A stretch of 64,000 nucleotides of DNA, taken from Ostreococcus lucimarinus CCE9901. Its lineage: Eukaryota > Chlorophyta > Mamiellophyceae > Mamiellales > Bathycoccaceae. This document shows positions 1 through 8,584 of this stretch, one piece after another; positions within the stretch are counted from its first letter, which is position 1, and each line of letters opens with the position of its first letter. The DNA is taken from assembly GCF_000092065.1 (NCBI RefSeq), contig NC_009358.1:620001-684000 (forward strand), written 5' to 3'. The notes below the pieces were generated by a model. It saw only the letters and a program-made list of their open reading frames with translations. It searched no databases and had not been told where the DNA came from. Both the position numbers and the translations under genes were made by a program.

Positions 1-241
1 CGAGCTGCGGCACGCCGAGCTTCTCCGTGATCTTCGGCGCTTGCGTTCCTGCGTCGCGCGCGTCCGTCGCGTCCGTCAGTCACCGCGCGCGCGTCGTTCG
101 CGTCGCGCGTCGATCGCCGTCGTCTCGCGTCGCCGACGCTCGCGTCTCTCGCGTCTCTCGCGCACCCTTGCCCGCGCCCGGCGGTCCGAAGATGACGATC
201 ACCGATCGCGGCGCGCCGCGCTTGCTCTGCCCGCCGCCCAT
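1..241 (-). CDS. Adenylate kinase, 5' part, spliced, cut by window edge
   Basis: This is the N-terminal part of an adenylate kinase, which interconverts ATP + AMP and 2 ADP. Exon 1 runs from the ATG at 241 down to 166 and ends inside the P-loop codon series (GPPGAGKG). Exon 2 starts at 48 and continues off the left edge with T-Q-A-P-K-I. Joining at 166/48 restores the family hallmark GPPGAGKGTQ in one frame; the unspliced frame runs into arginine-rich sequence. The 117-nt intron has a GTGCGC donor, a GACTGACG branch-like element and a GCAG acceptor. Only about 41 residues are in the window, so compartment and subtype (adenylate versus UMP/CMP kinase) cannot be settled, although GPP rather than GGP favours adenylate kinase. 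It diverges from the gene starting at 308, with 66 bp between start codons. Confidence 0.85.
49..165 (-). other. Intron of adenylate kinase gene (117 nt)
   Basis: On the minus strand the donor is GTGCGC at 165 and the acceptor GCAG ends at 49. A GTGACTGACG branch-like element lies about 30 nt before the acceptor. Splicing restores the P-loop frame, which is the main support. Confidence 0.8.
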
Positions 242-307
242 CGCGCGGCGTCGCGTTCCGCGGCGTGCCGACGTCTGCCGACGTCACTCGTCGACGCTGA
301 TTACGCG

Positions 308-1387
308 ATGCGGCGCGCGCTGCACGTCGCGCGCGTCGCCAAGGCGAAGAACCGCGACGCCGGACGGTCGATGCACTGGCGCGTGGGTAAGGGGAGCGAG
401 TCCGCGAACGGCGCGGGCGAGGCGACGGCGCGCGGCGGGAAAGGAAGCTCGAAGACGACGCGGTCGCAGCGGACGAACAAGAGCTACAAGGTGTACGTCA
501 GCGGACGACCGACGATCGACGACGTCGAACGGGCGTCGAGGGGGGAGAAGACGAAGTCCATGGGCGTGGTCGAGCGCGAGGCGCCGTACAGGCTGACGCG
601 AGACGAGCGAGAGGCGTGGGAGCGAGCGAAACGGCGAGGAGGGCTGGAGACGCGAAGCGCGAGTCGAGACGGGCTCGCGAGACGACGGTTTCCGTTGGTG
701 AACACGCATCGGGCGTACTGCGATGCGGTGGGGATGGTGTTCGTGTGCACGGAACAAGACGTGGGGGGGGGGGAGGATTGCGTGGTGGTGGACGTGTCGA
801 CGCTGCGGGCGAGCGAGGACGGCGACGCGCGCGCGCGGTTGAGCGAGTTGGCGATCGCGTTGGGGGCGAGCGCGGAGGATTTGTGCGGCGACGAGGAACC
901 GCTGATGGCGCAGATGCGATACGTGGCGGCCATGGAGGGGGGGTTCGAGCGCACGGCGCTGGTGGAAGTGTTGGAGGGAGACGCCGAAGCCGAGCCGGCG
1001 CCGAGCGAGAGCGAAATCGCGGCGGCGAGAGACGCCGTCTCGGCCGCGGCGGATCGCGTGCGCGAAATGAAAGATTCAGGGAAATCGAACGCGGATGATG
1101 ACGTGAAAGCTGGCGTGCGATGCCTCCTCGAGGCGAAGGCGAAGCTGGGAGCGATGGAGGCCGCCGCGGAGAAGACGTCGGCGGCCGCGAACGAGGCCGC
1201 GGAAGTGGATCTGGAGGCTGAATTAAAACGAATCGAAGAAGCGGCTCGGAGATCACTCGTCGAGTTACCCATTCACGGTTTGCCCGAACGATATATGCGG
1301 TTCAAGTGTCCTGATCGTCCAACGGCGAAGGCGCTCTCGAAAGCCATCGCAAAGGAGGATCTCGCGCCTTTGTTGCTCGAAGTCTAG
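308..1387 (+). CDS. Conserved hypothetical protein with WHEP-like helical segment
   Basis: Protein of 359 residues, not recognised as a whole. The ATG at 308 is the first in frame; the frame stays open upstream but only from a TTG, and it would overlap the divergent adenylate kinase. The N-terminal 100 residues are basic and low-complexity. A folded-looking segment follows (R-F-P-L-V-N-T-H-R-A-Y-C-D-A-V-G). Near residues 245-290 a helical stretch pairs the pattern AAADRVREMKDSG with VRCLLEAKAKLGAM, resembling WHEP domains, which are RNA- or protein-binding helical hairpins known mostly from aminoacyl-tRNA synthetases. No synthetase catalytic core is present. The C-terminus is charged and helical. 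Its stop faces GCP3, 63 bp away. The coding call is good; the WHEP assignment is tentative. Confidence 0.7.
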   Translation: MRRALHVARVAKAKNRDAGRSMHWRVGKGSESANGAGEATARGGKGSSKTTRSQRTNKSYKVYVSGRPTIDDVERASRGEKTKSMGVVEREAPYRLTRDEREAWERAKRRGGLETRSASRDGLARRRFPLVNTHRAYCDAVGMVFVCTEQDVGGGEDCVVVDVSTLRASEDGDARARLSELAIALGASAEDLCGDEEPLMAQMRYVAAMEGGFERTALVEVLEGDAEAEPAPSESEIAAARDAVSAAADRVREMKDSGKSNADDDVKAGVRCLLEAKAKLGAMEAAAEKTSAAANEAAEVDLEAELKRIEEAARRSLVELPIHGLPERYMRFKCPDRPTAKALSKAIAKEDLAPLLLEV

Positions 1388-1450
1388 GCAGCATCACGGT
1401 TTAGTTGCGGTACGCGCTCTGCTTTGCTATGTACAATGTATTTATTTGCT

Positions 1451-4144
1451 TTACTGTATTCCTCGCGCGACTCGCTGAGGCGCGATGTCACCAGGACCGA
1501 CGCCCTTGGAGGCGTAGTACTCGCTGAAATCGAGGCGGAACAACAAGAATTGCGTGTCCACGTGCGTTTGGAGTGGCAAAAGGTTCAAGAAACCGTCCAA
1601 TGCACGCGCGTAGTCGTCGCGCAAATTTGCCAGTCGACTCTGCGCCACGGCGACCTCGTCCTTATCGATAAAATCGCTCGCATTCGACTCCTCGCCGACG
1701 TATGTCCCCCATTGCTTGTTCTTCTCGCGCTCGGCGATGCGCTCTCGCGTCGCCGCCTTCTTCGCGACGACGTCTGCCGCCATGTCGAAAAGATCAGCTG
1801 CGACTTCGCGGAACGACATCATCACCTCAAAAAGTGCGTAAAGGGTCTGCAGAACTAGCTGCGACTTTGACCCGAGCAAAGCCTTTTGAACGACGGCGTC
1901 GAGGAATACGTCGTGCGCCGCGATGATTTCATCCAAATCGGAATGCTTGGCAAACTTCTCCTCGAGCTCGACCCACGAGGTCTCCAGCACCTCGAACATG
2001 ACGTAGTACTGAAAGTTAGAAATAAAGCTGTGCATCTCCCCTCGCAATGAATGACAGCTGCGTAGCATGTCAGCCAACGCCGCGCCAGACGTGCCCCCGC
2101 CGGCGGTTTCGCTTGACAACAAATGCGCTACCGTCGGTTTCATCATCTGCCACGTCCCACAGAGCGAATGTTCCACTCGCTTCAGACGCCACAGAAAGTT
2201 GAACACGCGCAAATACTTGCTCATCGCGTGTTCGGTGAATATCGTCGTCAAAGGCTGATTTACGACGTACTCGAGCGTGAAGACATCCCATCCCACTTCT
2301 TCGTTCAAGTGCGCCATCAAACGCACGCGTAAGCGATCGAGAAAGTCTGGAGAATCCGACTGGGCGCTACTGCTGCGCACGGCTTGTTCGAGCATACCGC
2401 TGAGCTTGAAGACACTCAATGAATTCGCGGGCTGCTCCAAGCTCGGACCCATCAAGTCCATCAAGCACTCGTGCAAATCCCCCTGGCCGAGCAACAAATA
2501 GCGCTTGAGCGCTTGACAATGCTCTCCGAGCTTGAAGCGTTCGAAGAGTACGCGACGCACCGTTCCGTCCACACGCTTTGCTGTCTCGCTAATCAACGTC
2601 GTCAAACCATCTGGATTCTCAAAGTCTAGCCCTCCAGCCTTTTCCACCGCGTTCAAGACGTCCGCGCGTTCGGGCGTCCAGCTCGAGTCGTCGCAGCATC
2701 TGCGAAGAAAGTTTATGCTCTTGCCGAGGCGAAGTATAGTTTTCCCCTGTTCGCGCGTGATGAACGAGGGCAGCATGTCCTCATCGAACGCATACTTTCG
2801 GCGCCATAAATCTTTATCCGAAATCGAGTGATCAACGCTCACGAAGAACTCGCACAATGGGTCTTCGAGCTCGCCGCTCACCGTCCATCGATGCACCATG
2901 CCCAAATACGGCGTCGCGCTCGCGCTCAAAACTCTTCGTACCAACGCGGTGGATGACGGGTCGCCGTGTTGAGAGTAGTTGTACATGGCCGCCAAAGCAG
3001 CGCCTCCTCGCTTGCCGTGCGTCGCGTCGACCAAAACCGCTAGCGTCCGTAACATCTTGAGAGGATCGGCGAGCCACACGAAGAGTCGACGCAGGGTGAG
3101 GTAACTGTCGCCGCCCTTCGCCGCGCCGTCGCCTCGTTCGAGGTAAGCCACGATCGGAATCTGCGCTTGAGCTTCTAATACCGCGATCAACTTGTAGTAA
3201 CTCGCAAGCTCGCGCTGAATCGCCGCTCTGAACGCCTGCCGCGTGCTGCCGTCGCCGTCGTCGACGTCGACGCCCGCCGTCCTGCCGTCGCCGAGCGCCG
3301 CCGAAACCTTCTTAAATAACCACCCTACTTCGGTGAGGCACTTGATCAAATTTCGTCGCCCGGCCGAGACGTTCACGTTCGGTGCCAGCGCGAACGCTTG
3401 TTGGGCCGGAGAAAACTTGATGAACTCGCCGTCGATGCCTTGACACGCGTACAGCACGTCTCGCACCAATTCGCGTTCGTCGCACTCCCCGCTCGCCGCG
3501 CGTTCAATCTCCAAAGTCCTGTACGCATCCGCGCGCCGACCGACGGCGTGCAACCCGAGCGCCCCTTTCTCACCGCCCGCGAGCGCGCGCGCGGCCTCGC
3601 CATCATCCAACCGTCTCGTCGCCGCCGCCGTCGCCGCGCCCGCGCGTTCGTCTCGCGTCAACGCCTTCGCCGCCGCGTCCAAATCCAACCGCCGCATCCC
3701 TCGCGCGCTCGCGCCCACCCCCCCGCCCGCTCCCCACGCGCCCTCCGCGTCCTCCGAGATCGCCAACAGCGTCCTGAGCACTCCCGCGCGTCGCGTCGAC
3801 CCGCTCGCGTCGCGCCTTCGCGCGCGTTCGCACGCCTCCGCCGCGCGCGCCGCCGCGTCCTCCCCCCGCCTCTCTCGCACCCTTCGCACGATCGCCCGCG
3901 CCACCGCCTCGCCGTCGTCCATCGCGTCCCTCACGGCCGTTCCCTCGCCCAGCGTCGACGCGAGCACGCGCGTCGCGACCCGGCGTCCCGCGTCCGCGCG
4001 TCGCGTCGCCTCGCGATCGTCCGTCGGCATCGCGTGCGTCGGCGTCGCGTTCGTCGGCATCGCGTTCGCGAGCGTTCGCTCGACGAGCGCTCGAACGAGC
4101 GCGGCGACATCGCGCGCGTCGTCGCGCGCGCGCGCGTCGGCCAT
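1451..4144 (-). CDS. GCP3: Gamma-tubulin complex component 3 (Spc98/GCP3)
   Basis: GCP3 with GCP2 and gamma-tubulin forms the small complex that nucleates microtubules at spindle poles and cortical sites. The protein has 897 residues, close to the usual family size. After a low-complexity Ala/Arg-rich first 200 residues comes the GCP N-terminal signature RDVLYACQGIDGEFIKF at about residue 228, then the GRIP1 helical body with the conserved INFLRRCC, YLLLGQGDL and TIFTEHAMSKYLRVFNFLWR elements. The C-terminal GRIP2 region binds gamma-tubulin in the family. The ATG at 4144 fits the start. It diverges from an ABCG transporter 280 bp away. GCP2 is the main alternative, but the N-terminal signature favours GCP3. 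Confidence 0.93.
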   Translation of the reverse strand: MADARARDDARDVAALVRALVERTLANAMPTNATPTHAMPTDDREATRRADAGRRVATRVLASTLGEGTAVRDAMDDGEAVARAIVRRVRERRGEDAAARAAEACERARRRDASGSTRRAGVLRTLLAISEDAEGAWGAGGGVGASARGMRRLDLDAAAKALTRDERAGAATAAATRRLDDGEAARALAGGEKGALGLHAVGRRADAYRTLEIERAASGECDERELVRDVLYACQGIDGEFIKFSPAQQAFALAPNVNVSAGRRNLIKCLTEVGWLFKKVSAALGDGRTAGVDVDDGDGSTRQAFRAAIQRELASYYKLIAVLEAQAQIPIVAYLERGDGAAKGGDSYLTLRRLFVWLADPLKMLRTLAVLVDATHGKRGGAALAAMYNYSQHGDPSSTALVRRVLSASATPYLGMVHRWTVSGELEDPLCEFFVSVDHSISDKDLWRRKYAFDEDMLPSFITREQGKTILRLGKSINFLRRCCDDSSWTPERADVLNAVEKAGGLDFENPDGLTTLISETAKRVDGTVRRVLFERFKLGEHCQALKRYLLLGQGDLHECLMDLMGPSLEQPANSLSVFKLSGMLEQAVRSSSAQSDSPDFLDRLRVRLMAHLNEEVGWDVFTLEYVVNQPLTTIFTEHAMSKYLRVFNFLWRLKRVEHSLCGTWQMMKPTVAHLLSSETAGGGTSGAALADMLRSCHSLRGEMHSFISNFQYYVMFEVLETSWVELEEKFAKHSDLDEIIAAHDVFLDAVVQKALLGSKSQLVLQTLYALFEVMMSFREVAADLFDMAADVVAKKAATRERIAEREKNKQWGTYVGEESNASDFIDKDEVAVAQSRLANLRDDYARALDGFLNLLPLQTHVDTQFLLFRLDFSEYYASKGVGPGDIAPQRVARGIQ

Positions 4145-4424
4145 CGTCGCGCGCGCGGTCGTCTGTCGCCGCGCGCGGGCGTCCGCGGCCGTTGACGTCG
4201 TGTTTGGTCCGTGTTTGGTCCGTGTGTGTACGAGACCGACCGTCGCGAACTCTCGTAGAGCGGCGTCCGCGAGCGGTAGTACATAGCGACGAACCGCGCG
4301 ATAAAAGCGTCCGACGACGGAGCGTTTTCGTCGCGGCGCGAGCGTTACGCGACGGACGCCGCGGCGGGCGACGGCGGGCGACGCGCGACGACGCGCGGCA
4401 GACGCCAGCGCGAGGGCGCGTGCG
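4145..4424. promoter_or_regulatory. Divergent intergenic region GCP3/ABCG
   Basis: A 280-bp gap between two divergent starts that must hold both promoters. It contains a TGACGTC (bZIP/CRE-like) motif at 4193-4199, directly followed by two tandem copies of the 11-mer tgtttggtccg at 4201-4222, and an AT-rich gataaaag near 4300 that could act as a TATA-like element. Regulatory meaning is inferred. Confidence 0.4.
4201..4222. repeat. Tandem 11-bp direct repeat, two copies
   Basis: The unit tgtttggtccg occurs twice without spacer (4201-4211, 4212-4222) in the GCP3/ABCG intergenic region. Confidence 0.85.
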
Positions 4425-6392
4425 ATGGACGGTCGGCGTCTCGCGCCGGCGGACGCGCGCGAGGCGCGCGAGACGGCGGACGCGCGCGAGACGGCGTGGA
4501 AGGTGGACGTGCGCGCGCTCGAGCGAGAGGCGCGTCGACGGCGCGCGACGGACGCGCGCGGAGGCGCGGACGCGGACGACGCGGACGCGGGCGACGACGG
4601 TGGGAAGGCGGGACGCGCGACGCCGTTGGCGGTGGTGTGTCAGGACGTGCGGTACGAGGTGAGGGATCGTAAGACGGGCGCGACGACGCGGTTGCTGGAC
4701 GACGTCAGCGCGGTGTTTCCTCCGGGGGGGGCGTCGGCGCTCATGGGTCCGTCGGGGGCGGGGAAGACGACGCTGCTGGACGTCATGAGCGGGAGGAAGA
4801 CGCAGGGACGCTTGCGCGGGCGCGTCGTCGTCGGTGCCGAGCCGGCGACGAAGGCGGCGTTGAAGACGTGCGCGGCGTACGTCGAGCAGTTTGATTGCTT
4901 GCTCGCGTCGTTGACGGTGCGAGAAACGTTGATGTATCAAGCCGAGTTAAAGCGAGGCGCGGAAGGTTTCGACGCCAAGGCGCGCGAGGAGCAAGTGAAT
5001 CGATTGATCGAAGACTTGCAGTTGGAAAAGTGCGCCGACGTCGTCGTCGGCAGCGCTTTGTCGCGAGGGATTTCCGGCGGGCAAGCAAAGCGCACGAACA
5101 TCGGCATAAGTTTGGTCACTCGTCCTCGTATTTTGTTCTTGGACGAGCCCACGAGCGGATTGGATTCGAAAACTTCGTACGATTTGATGCGAGTCATTCG
5201 AAAATTTTGCGACACCGCCGGAGTCACGGTCATCGCCACCATTCACTCGCCGAGCTCGGAGGCGTTTCGTCAATTCGATCGTCTGTTGATGCTGAAGAAT
5301 GGCAAAGTCACCTACGCGGGTCCATTATTCGGCGAAGAGGGCGCAGAGACGTACTTTTATTCGCTCGGGTTTTACTTTGATCCGAACGATAACTTTGCGG
5401 ATTTCTTAATCGCCACCGCGGGCGACGATTCGACGGATTTTGCCAGAGAGTTTACGGCGAGTTTTCATCACAAGCGTAATCGCGACGAAGTGCGCAAGTA
5501 CGTGCGAGAAGTGGTGAATCGGCGGGAAGCAGGCGACACGCGATCTCTGCTGCTCGCAAACGCCCCAAAACCTGTCGGTTTTGCGAGCGCCGTGCGCACG
5601 CTGTTAAAGTACCGCACGTCTCGAAATTACCGCGACGCGCAATTCGTCGGCGCGCGCTGCGCCGGGCACCTCATATTCGCCGCCGTCATGGCGACCATGT
5701 ACGCGGGCCAAGGAAAGGTCATGTCACTCGACGCCCAAATCAACGTCTCTAACATGCTGTTTATGAACAACGTCCTCCCCGCGTTCGCTGCGAGTGGATA
5801 CTTGCCTTCAATCTTGATGGAACGCCCACTTCTGTACCGCGAGCTCGACGACGGATGTTACCCACTCTTGGCGTACATCGCGTACAAAATCATCGAAGAA
5901 GCACTCGTGGCGCTCATTGTCTCACTCGTTGCGACTGCGATCTTATACAACGCCGCAGGTCTGCGAGGCAACTTCTTCGTCGATTGGCTCGCGTACTTTG
6001 GCATGCAACAATGCGGCGGCGCCGTCGCCTACCTCTGCGCCGCCGTCGCCCGCGACGTCGACGCCGCCAACGCCATCTTACCCGTGTACAACGTCCTTCA
6101 GGTCCTTTTCGCCGGTGTTTTACTCAACATCAACGACGTCCCGCGCGCTTGGACCTGGTGGCCACCGACGTTATTCGTTCGATACGGCTGGAAGGCGCAA
6201 ATGCTCAACCACTTCGCTCGCGTCGAGCCTCCCGTCTTTCTCGCCGACGACGGCTCCCTCGTCGGCGTCACCTCGTATTACGACGTCACCGGCACGACGT
6301 CGTCTAATCTCGGTTTCGTGTACTTGCTCTGGGCGTGTTGGCTCGTCGTCGCCGCCGTCTGCACCGCGAGCGTGCGCCACCAAAATCGTTAG
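4425..6392 (+). CDS. ABCG (WBC) half-size ABC transporter
   Basis: Half-transporter of the ABCG/White-Brown family with the nucleotide-binding domain before the membrane domain. The 655-residue length is typical. Walker A GPSGAGKTT lies near residue 107, the Q-loop region is AAYVEQFDCLL, the signature SRGISGGQAKR is near 213, and Walker B with D-loop ILFLDEPTSGLDS is near 237. From about residue 415 there are roughly six hydrophobic segments with an ABC2-type permease pattern. Such proteins dimerise to export lipids, sterols or other hydrophobic compounds; the substrate cannot be predicted. The first 70 residues are a charged Asp/Arg/Ala-rich leader. The stop at 6390-6392 lies only 45 nt before the start chosen for the next gene on the same strand. 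Confidence 0.95.
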   Translation: MDGRRLAPADAREARETADARETAWKVDVRALEREARRRRATDARGGADADDADAGDDGGKAGRATPLAVVCQDVRYEVRDRKTGATTRLLDDVSAVFPPGGASALMGPSGAGKTTLLDVMSGRKTQGRLRGRVVVGAEPATKAALKTCAAYVEQFDCLLASLTVRETLMYQAELKRGAEGFDAKAREEQVNRLIEDLQLEKCADVVVGSALSRGISGGQAKRTNIGISLVTRPRILFLDEPTSGLDSKTSYDLMRVIRKFCDTAGVTVIATIHSPSSEAFRQFDRLLMLKNGKVTYAGPLFGEEGAETYFYSLGFYFDPNDNFADFLIATAGDDSTDFAREFTASFHHKRNRDEVRKYVREVVNRREAGDTRSLLLANAPKPVGFASAVRTLLKYRTSRNYRDAQFVGARCAGHLIFAAVMATMYAGQGKVMSLDAQINVSNMLFMNNVLPAFAASGYLPSILMERPLLYRELDDGCYPLLAYIAYKIIEEALVALIVSLVATAILYNAAGLRGNFFVDWLAYFGMQQCGGAVAYLCAAVARDVDAANAILPVYNVLQVLFAGVLLNINDVPRAWTWWPPTLFVRYGWKAQMLNHFARVEPPVFLADDGSLVGVTSYYDVTGTTSSNLGFVYLLWACWLVVAAVCTASVRHQNR

Positions 6393-6437
6393 CGCCAAAT
6401 GCAAAGCCAAGTTGTCCCCAGTCCTCACCTCGCGAAC

Positions 6438-8369
6438 ATGCGATCGCGCGCGTCGCCGTCGTCGCGCGTCGCCGCACCGCGCGCGTCGGCGAAGCGCCAC
6501 CGCGACGTTCGACGCACCGACGCGCGCGCGTCGCGCGCGTCGGCGCCGGCGCCGCGCGACGACGATGAAGACGTCGACGCGTCGACGTTCGATGCGTCGA
6601 CGTTCGACGCGTCGCGTCGCGCGCTGCTCGCGCTCGCCGCGTCGACGACGACGGTGATGGTCGGTGCGGACGTCGCGCGCGCGTCGCCCGTGCGGGCGTC
6701 GATGCGGATGGCGGATCGAGGGCCGGTGGCGCGCGCGGCGCCGCGACCGCCGTGCGGGCCGGGATACGCGACGCTGCGCGACGCGGGAACGTATCGAGGA
6801 TTGGCCACGGTCGATCGCGAGGGACGCGGTCTGCGAGGGTTGTTGCCACCGAACGTCGTCGAGGACGACGTGGAGGTGCGCCGGGCGAGGGAAGCGCTCG
6901 GGCAGTGCGACGGCGCGTTCGAGTCGTACAAGCAGTTGGTGGCGCTGCAGACGACGGACGAGCGGACTTTTTATAAATTGTTGCGATCGGACACCGAGCG
7001 GTTGCTGCCGCTGTTGTACACGCCCACGGTCGGCGAGGCGTGTCTGAGATTCGGGACGCTGATACAACGACCGATGGGGGTGTGGGTAAGCTCGGACGAC
7101 GCGGGGAACGTGCGGGAATTGATGCGCAATTGGCCGCGCGACGACGTGAAAATCGCCGTGATCACGGATGGGGAGAGAATTTTAGGGCTCGGAGATCAAG
7201 GAGCGAACGGGATGGGAATTAGCGCGGGAAAGAGCATGGTGTACGCCGCATGTGGAGTGCCGCCGAGTGCGCTGTTGCCGATTCAGATTGACACCGGTAC
7301 AAACAACAAGACGTTGCTCGACGATCCGTTGTACATCGGGCTCAAACGCGAGCGCGACCGCTCCCAGGCCTACGACGCGCTCTTGGATGAAGTCGTCGTT
7401 TCGATTCGCGAGCGATTCGGTCCGAACACGATCATACACTGGGAAGACTTCGCGCCGAGGAACGCGTTCAGGGTATTGAAAAAGTATTACTCCGCGCCCG
7501 ATGTCGTGACGTACAATGACGACATCCAAGGCACCGCAGCGGTTACGGTGAGCGGGATATTGGCGTCGGTGCGAGCGCTAGAGAGAGGTGGTGACGTCAC
7601 TCAGCAGCGCGTATTGTTCTTTGGCGCTGGACAGGCGAATATCGGCGCCGCTGAACTCTTCGTCCTCGCGTTGACGAAGCGCGGCGTCGCGGAAGCCGAC
7701 GCTAGGAAACGGGTGTGGCTGTTTGATTCAAAAGGCCTCGTCGTGCGCTCGCGCGCGTCGCAGCTGAGTGATGACAAATTGCCTTTTGCACAAGACGCGA
7801 GGGAGGAAACTGACCTCGCATCAGCGATCGAAAGCATCAAGCCGACGGTGTTGGTCGGCGCCGCCGCGGTGCCCGGGGCGTTTACTCAAAAAGTCGTCAA
7901 GTCGATGAGCAAACTCAACGACCAACCGATCATTTTCGCGCTCTCCAACCCGACGTCCAAGGCTGAGTGCACCGCCGAGCAGGCGTACGCGTGGAGCAAC
8001 GGCCGAGCGATATTCGCGAGCGGCACCCGATTTCCGCCGGTGCGATTCTCGGCTGAAAAGACGTTCGCCCCCGGATTCGCCAACAACGCCTTCATCTTCC
8101 CACCCATCGCCCTCGCCACCATCGTCAGCGGCGCGAAACAAGTCACTCCAGACATGTTTCTCACCGCCGCCGAAGCCTTGGCCGAATCCGTCGACGCCAA
8201 CCTCTTCGCCGTCGGCGCCGTCTACCCGCCCGTCGATCGCATCGCCTCCTCCGCCGTCGCCGTCGCCGCGCGCGTCGCTCGCGCCGTCGACCCATCCATC
8301 GATCTCGACACCTGGCGCGCCCGCGTCCAGGACTACATCGCATCCAACGATTTATTCGATAGCCTGTAA
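6438..8369 (+). CDS. Malic enzyme, plastid-type leader
   Basis: Decarboxylates malate to pyruvate with reduction of NAD(P)+. All family hallmarks are present: YTPTVGEACLRFG near residue 194 (catalytic Tyr), the glycine-rich LGDQGANGMGIS followed by the catalytic Lys near 258, HWEDF metal ligands near 335, DDIQGTAAV near 361, and the nucleotide-binding GAGQANIGAAE near 397. Start: the ATG at 6438 begins a Ser/Arg/Ala leader like a transit peptide; an ATG at 6399 would lie only 6 nt after the upstream stop. Oddly, a second targeting signal follows: a twin-arginine SRRALLALAA at 59-68, a hydrophobic run and an A-x-A-like site, as in thylakoid-lumen precursors. Cofactor specificity (NADP versus NAD) is not decided here. 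Confidence 0.93.
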   Translation: MRSRASPSSRVAAPRASAKRHRDVRRTDARASRASAPAPRDDDEDVDASTFDASTFDASRRALLALAASTTTVMVGADVARASPVRASMRMADRGPVARAAPRPPCGPGYATLRDAGTYRGLATVDREGRGLRGLLPPNVVEDDVEVRRAREALGQCDGAFESYKQLVALQTTDERTFYKLLRSDTERLLPLLYTPTVGEACLRFGTLIQRPMGVWVSSDDAGNVRELMRNWPRDDVKIAVITDGERILGLGDQGANGMGISAGKSMVYAACGVPPSALLPIQIDTGTNNKTLLDDPLYIGLKRERDRSQAYDALLDEVVVSIRERFGPNTIIHWEDFAPRNAFRVLKKYYSAPDVVTYNDDIQGTAAVTVSGILASVRALERGGDVTQQRVLFFGAGQANIGAAELFVLALTKRGVAEADARKRVWLFDSKGLVVRSRASQLSDDKLPFAQDAREETDLASAIESIKPTVLVGAAAVPGAFTQKVVKSMSKLNDQPIIFALSNPTSKAECTAEQAYAWSNGRAIFASGTRFPPVRFSAEKTFAPGFANNAFIFPPIALATIVSGAKQVTPDMFLTAAEALAESVDANLFAVGAVYPPVDRIASSAVAVAARVARAVDPSIDLDTWRARVQDYIASNDLFDSL

Positions 8370-8522
8370 TCGTGCTTTCGCGCTCGCGTTCTCCCCTCGC
8401 CCTTCGTCGACGCGCGTCCCGTCCCGCTCGCGGGTTATCCACTCACTCCGGTCGCCATCGACGTCGCGTCCAAGCCGCGTCGCGCCGCACTTCACCGCGC
8501 GTTCGCGACCGGCGCGGCGACG

Positions 8523-8545
8523 ATGCGCGCGGGACCGCGCGCGAC

Positions 8546-8584
<39 letters not shown>

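Noticed and set aside
484-1272. Long antisense frames over the WHEP-like gene
   Set aside because: They are GC-skew shadows: no family motifs, low-complexity Ser/Arg/Pro protein, and fully overlapped by a better plus-strand gene.
3398-4940. Long Arg-rich frames on both strands around the GCP3 start
   Set aside because: Translated composition is almost only Arg/Ala/Pro with no motif; explained by codon structure of the GCP3 and ABCG genes.
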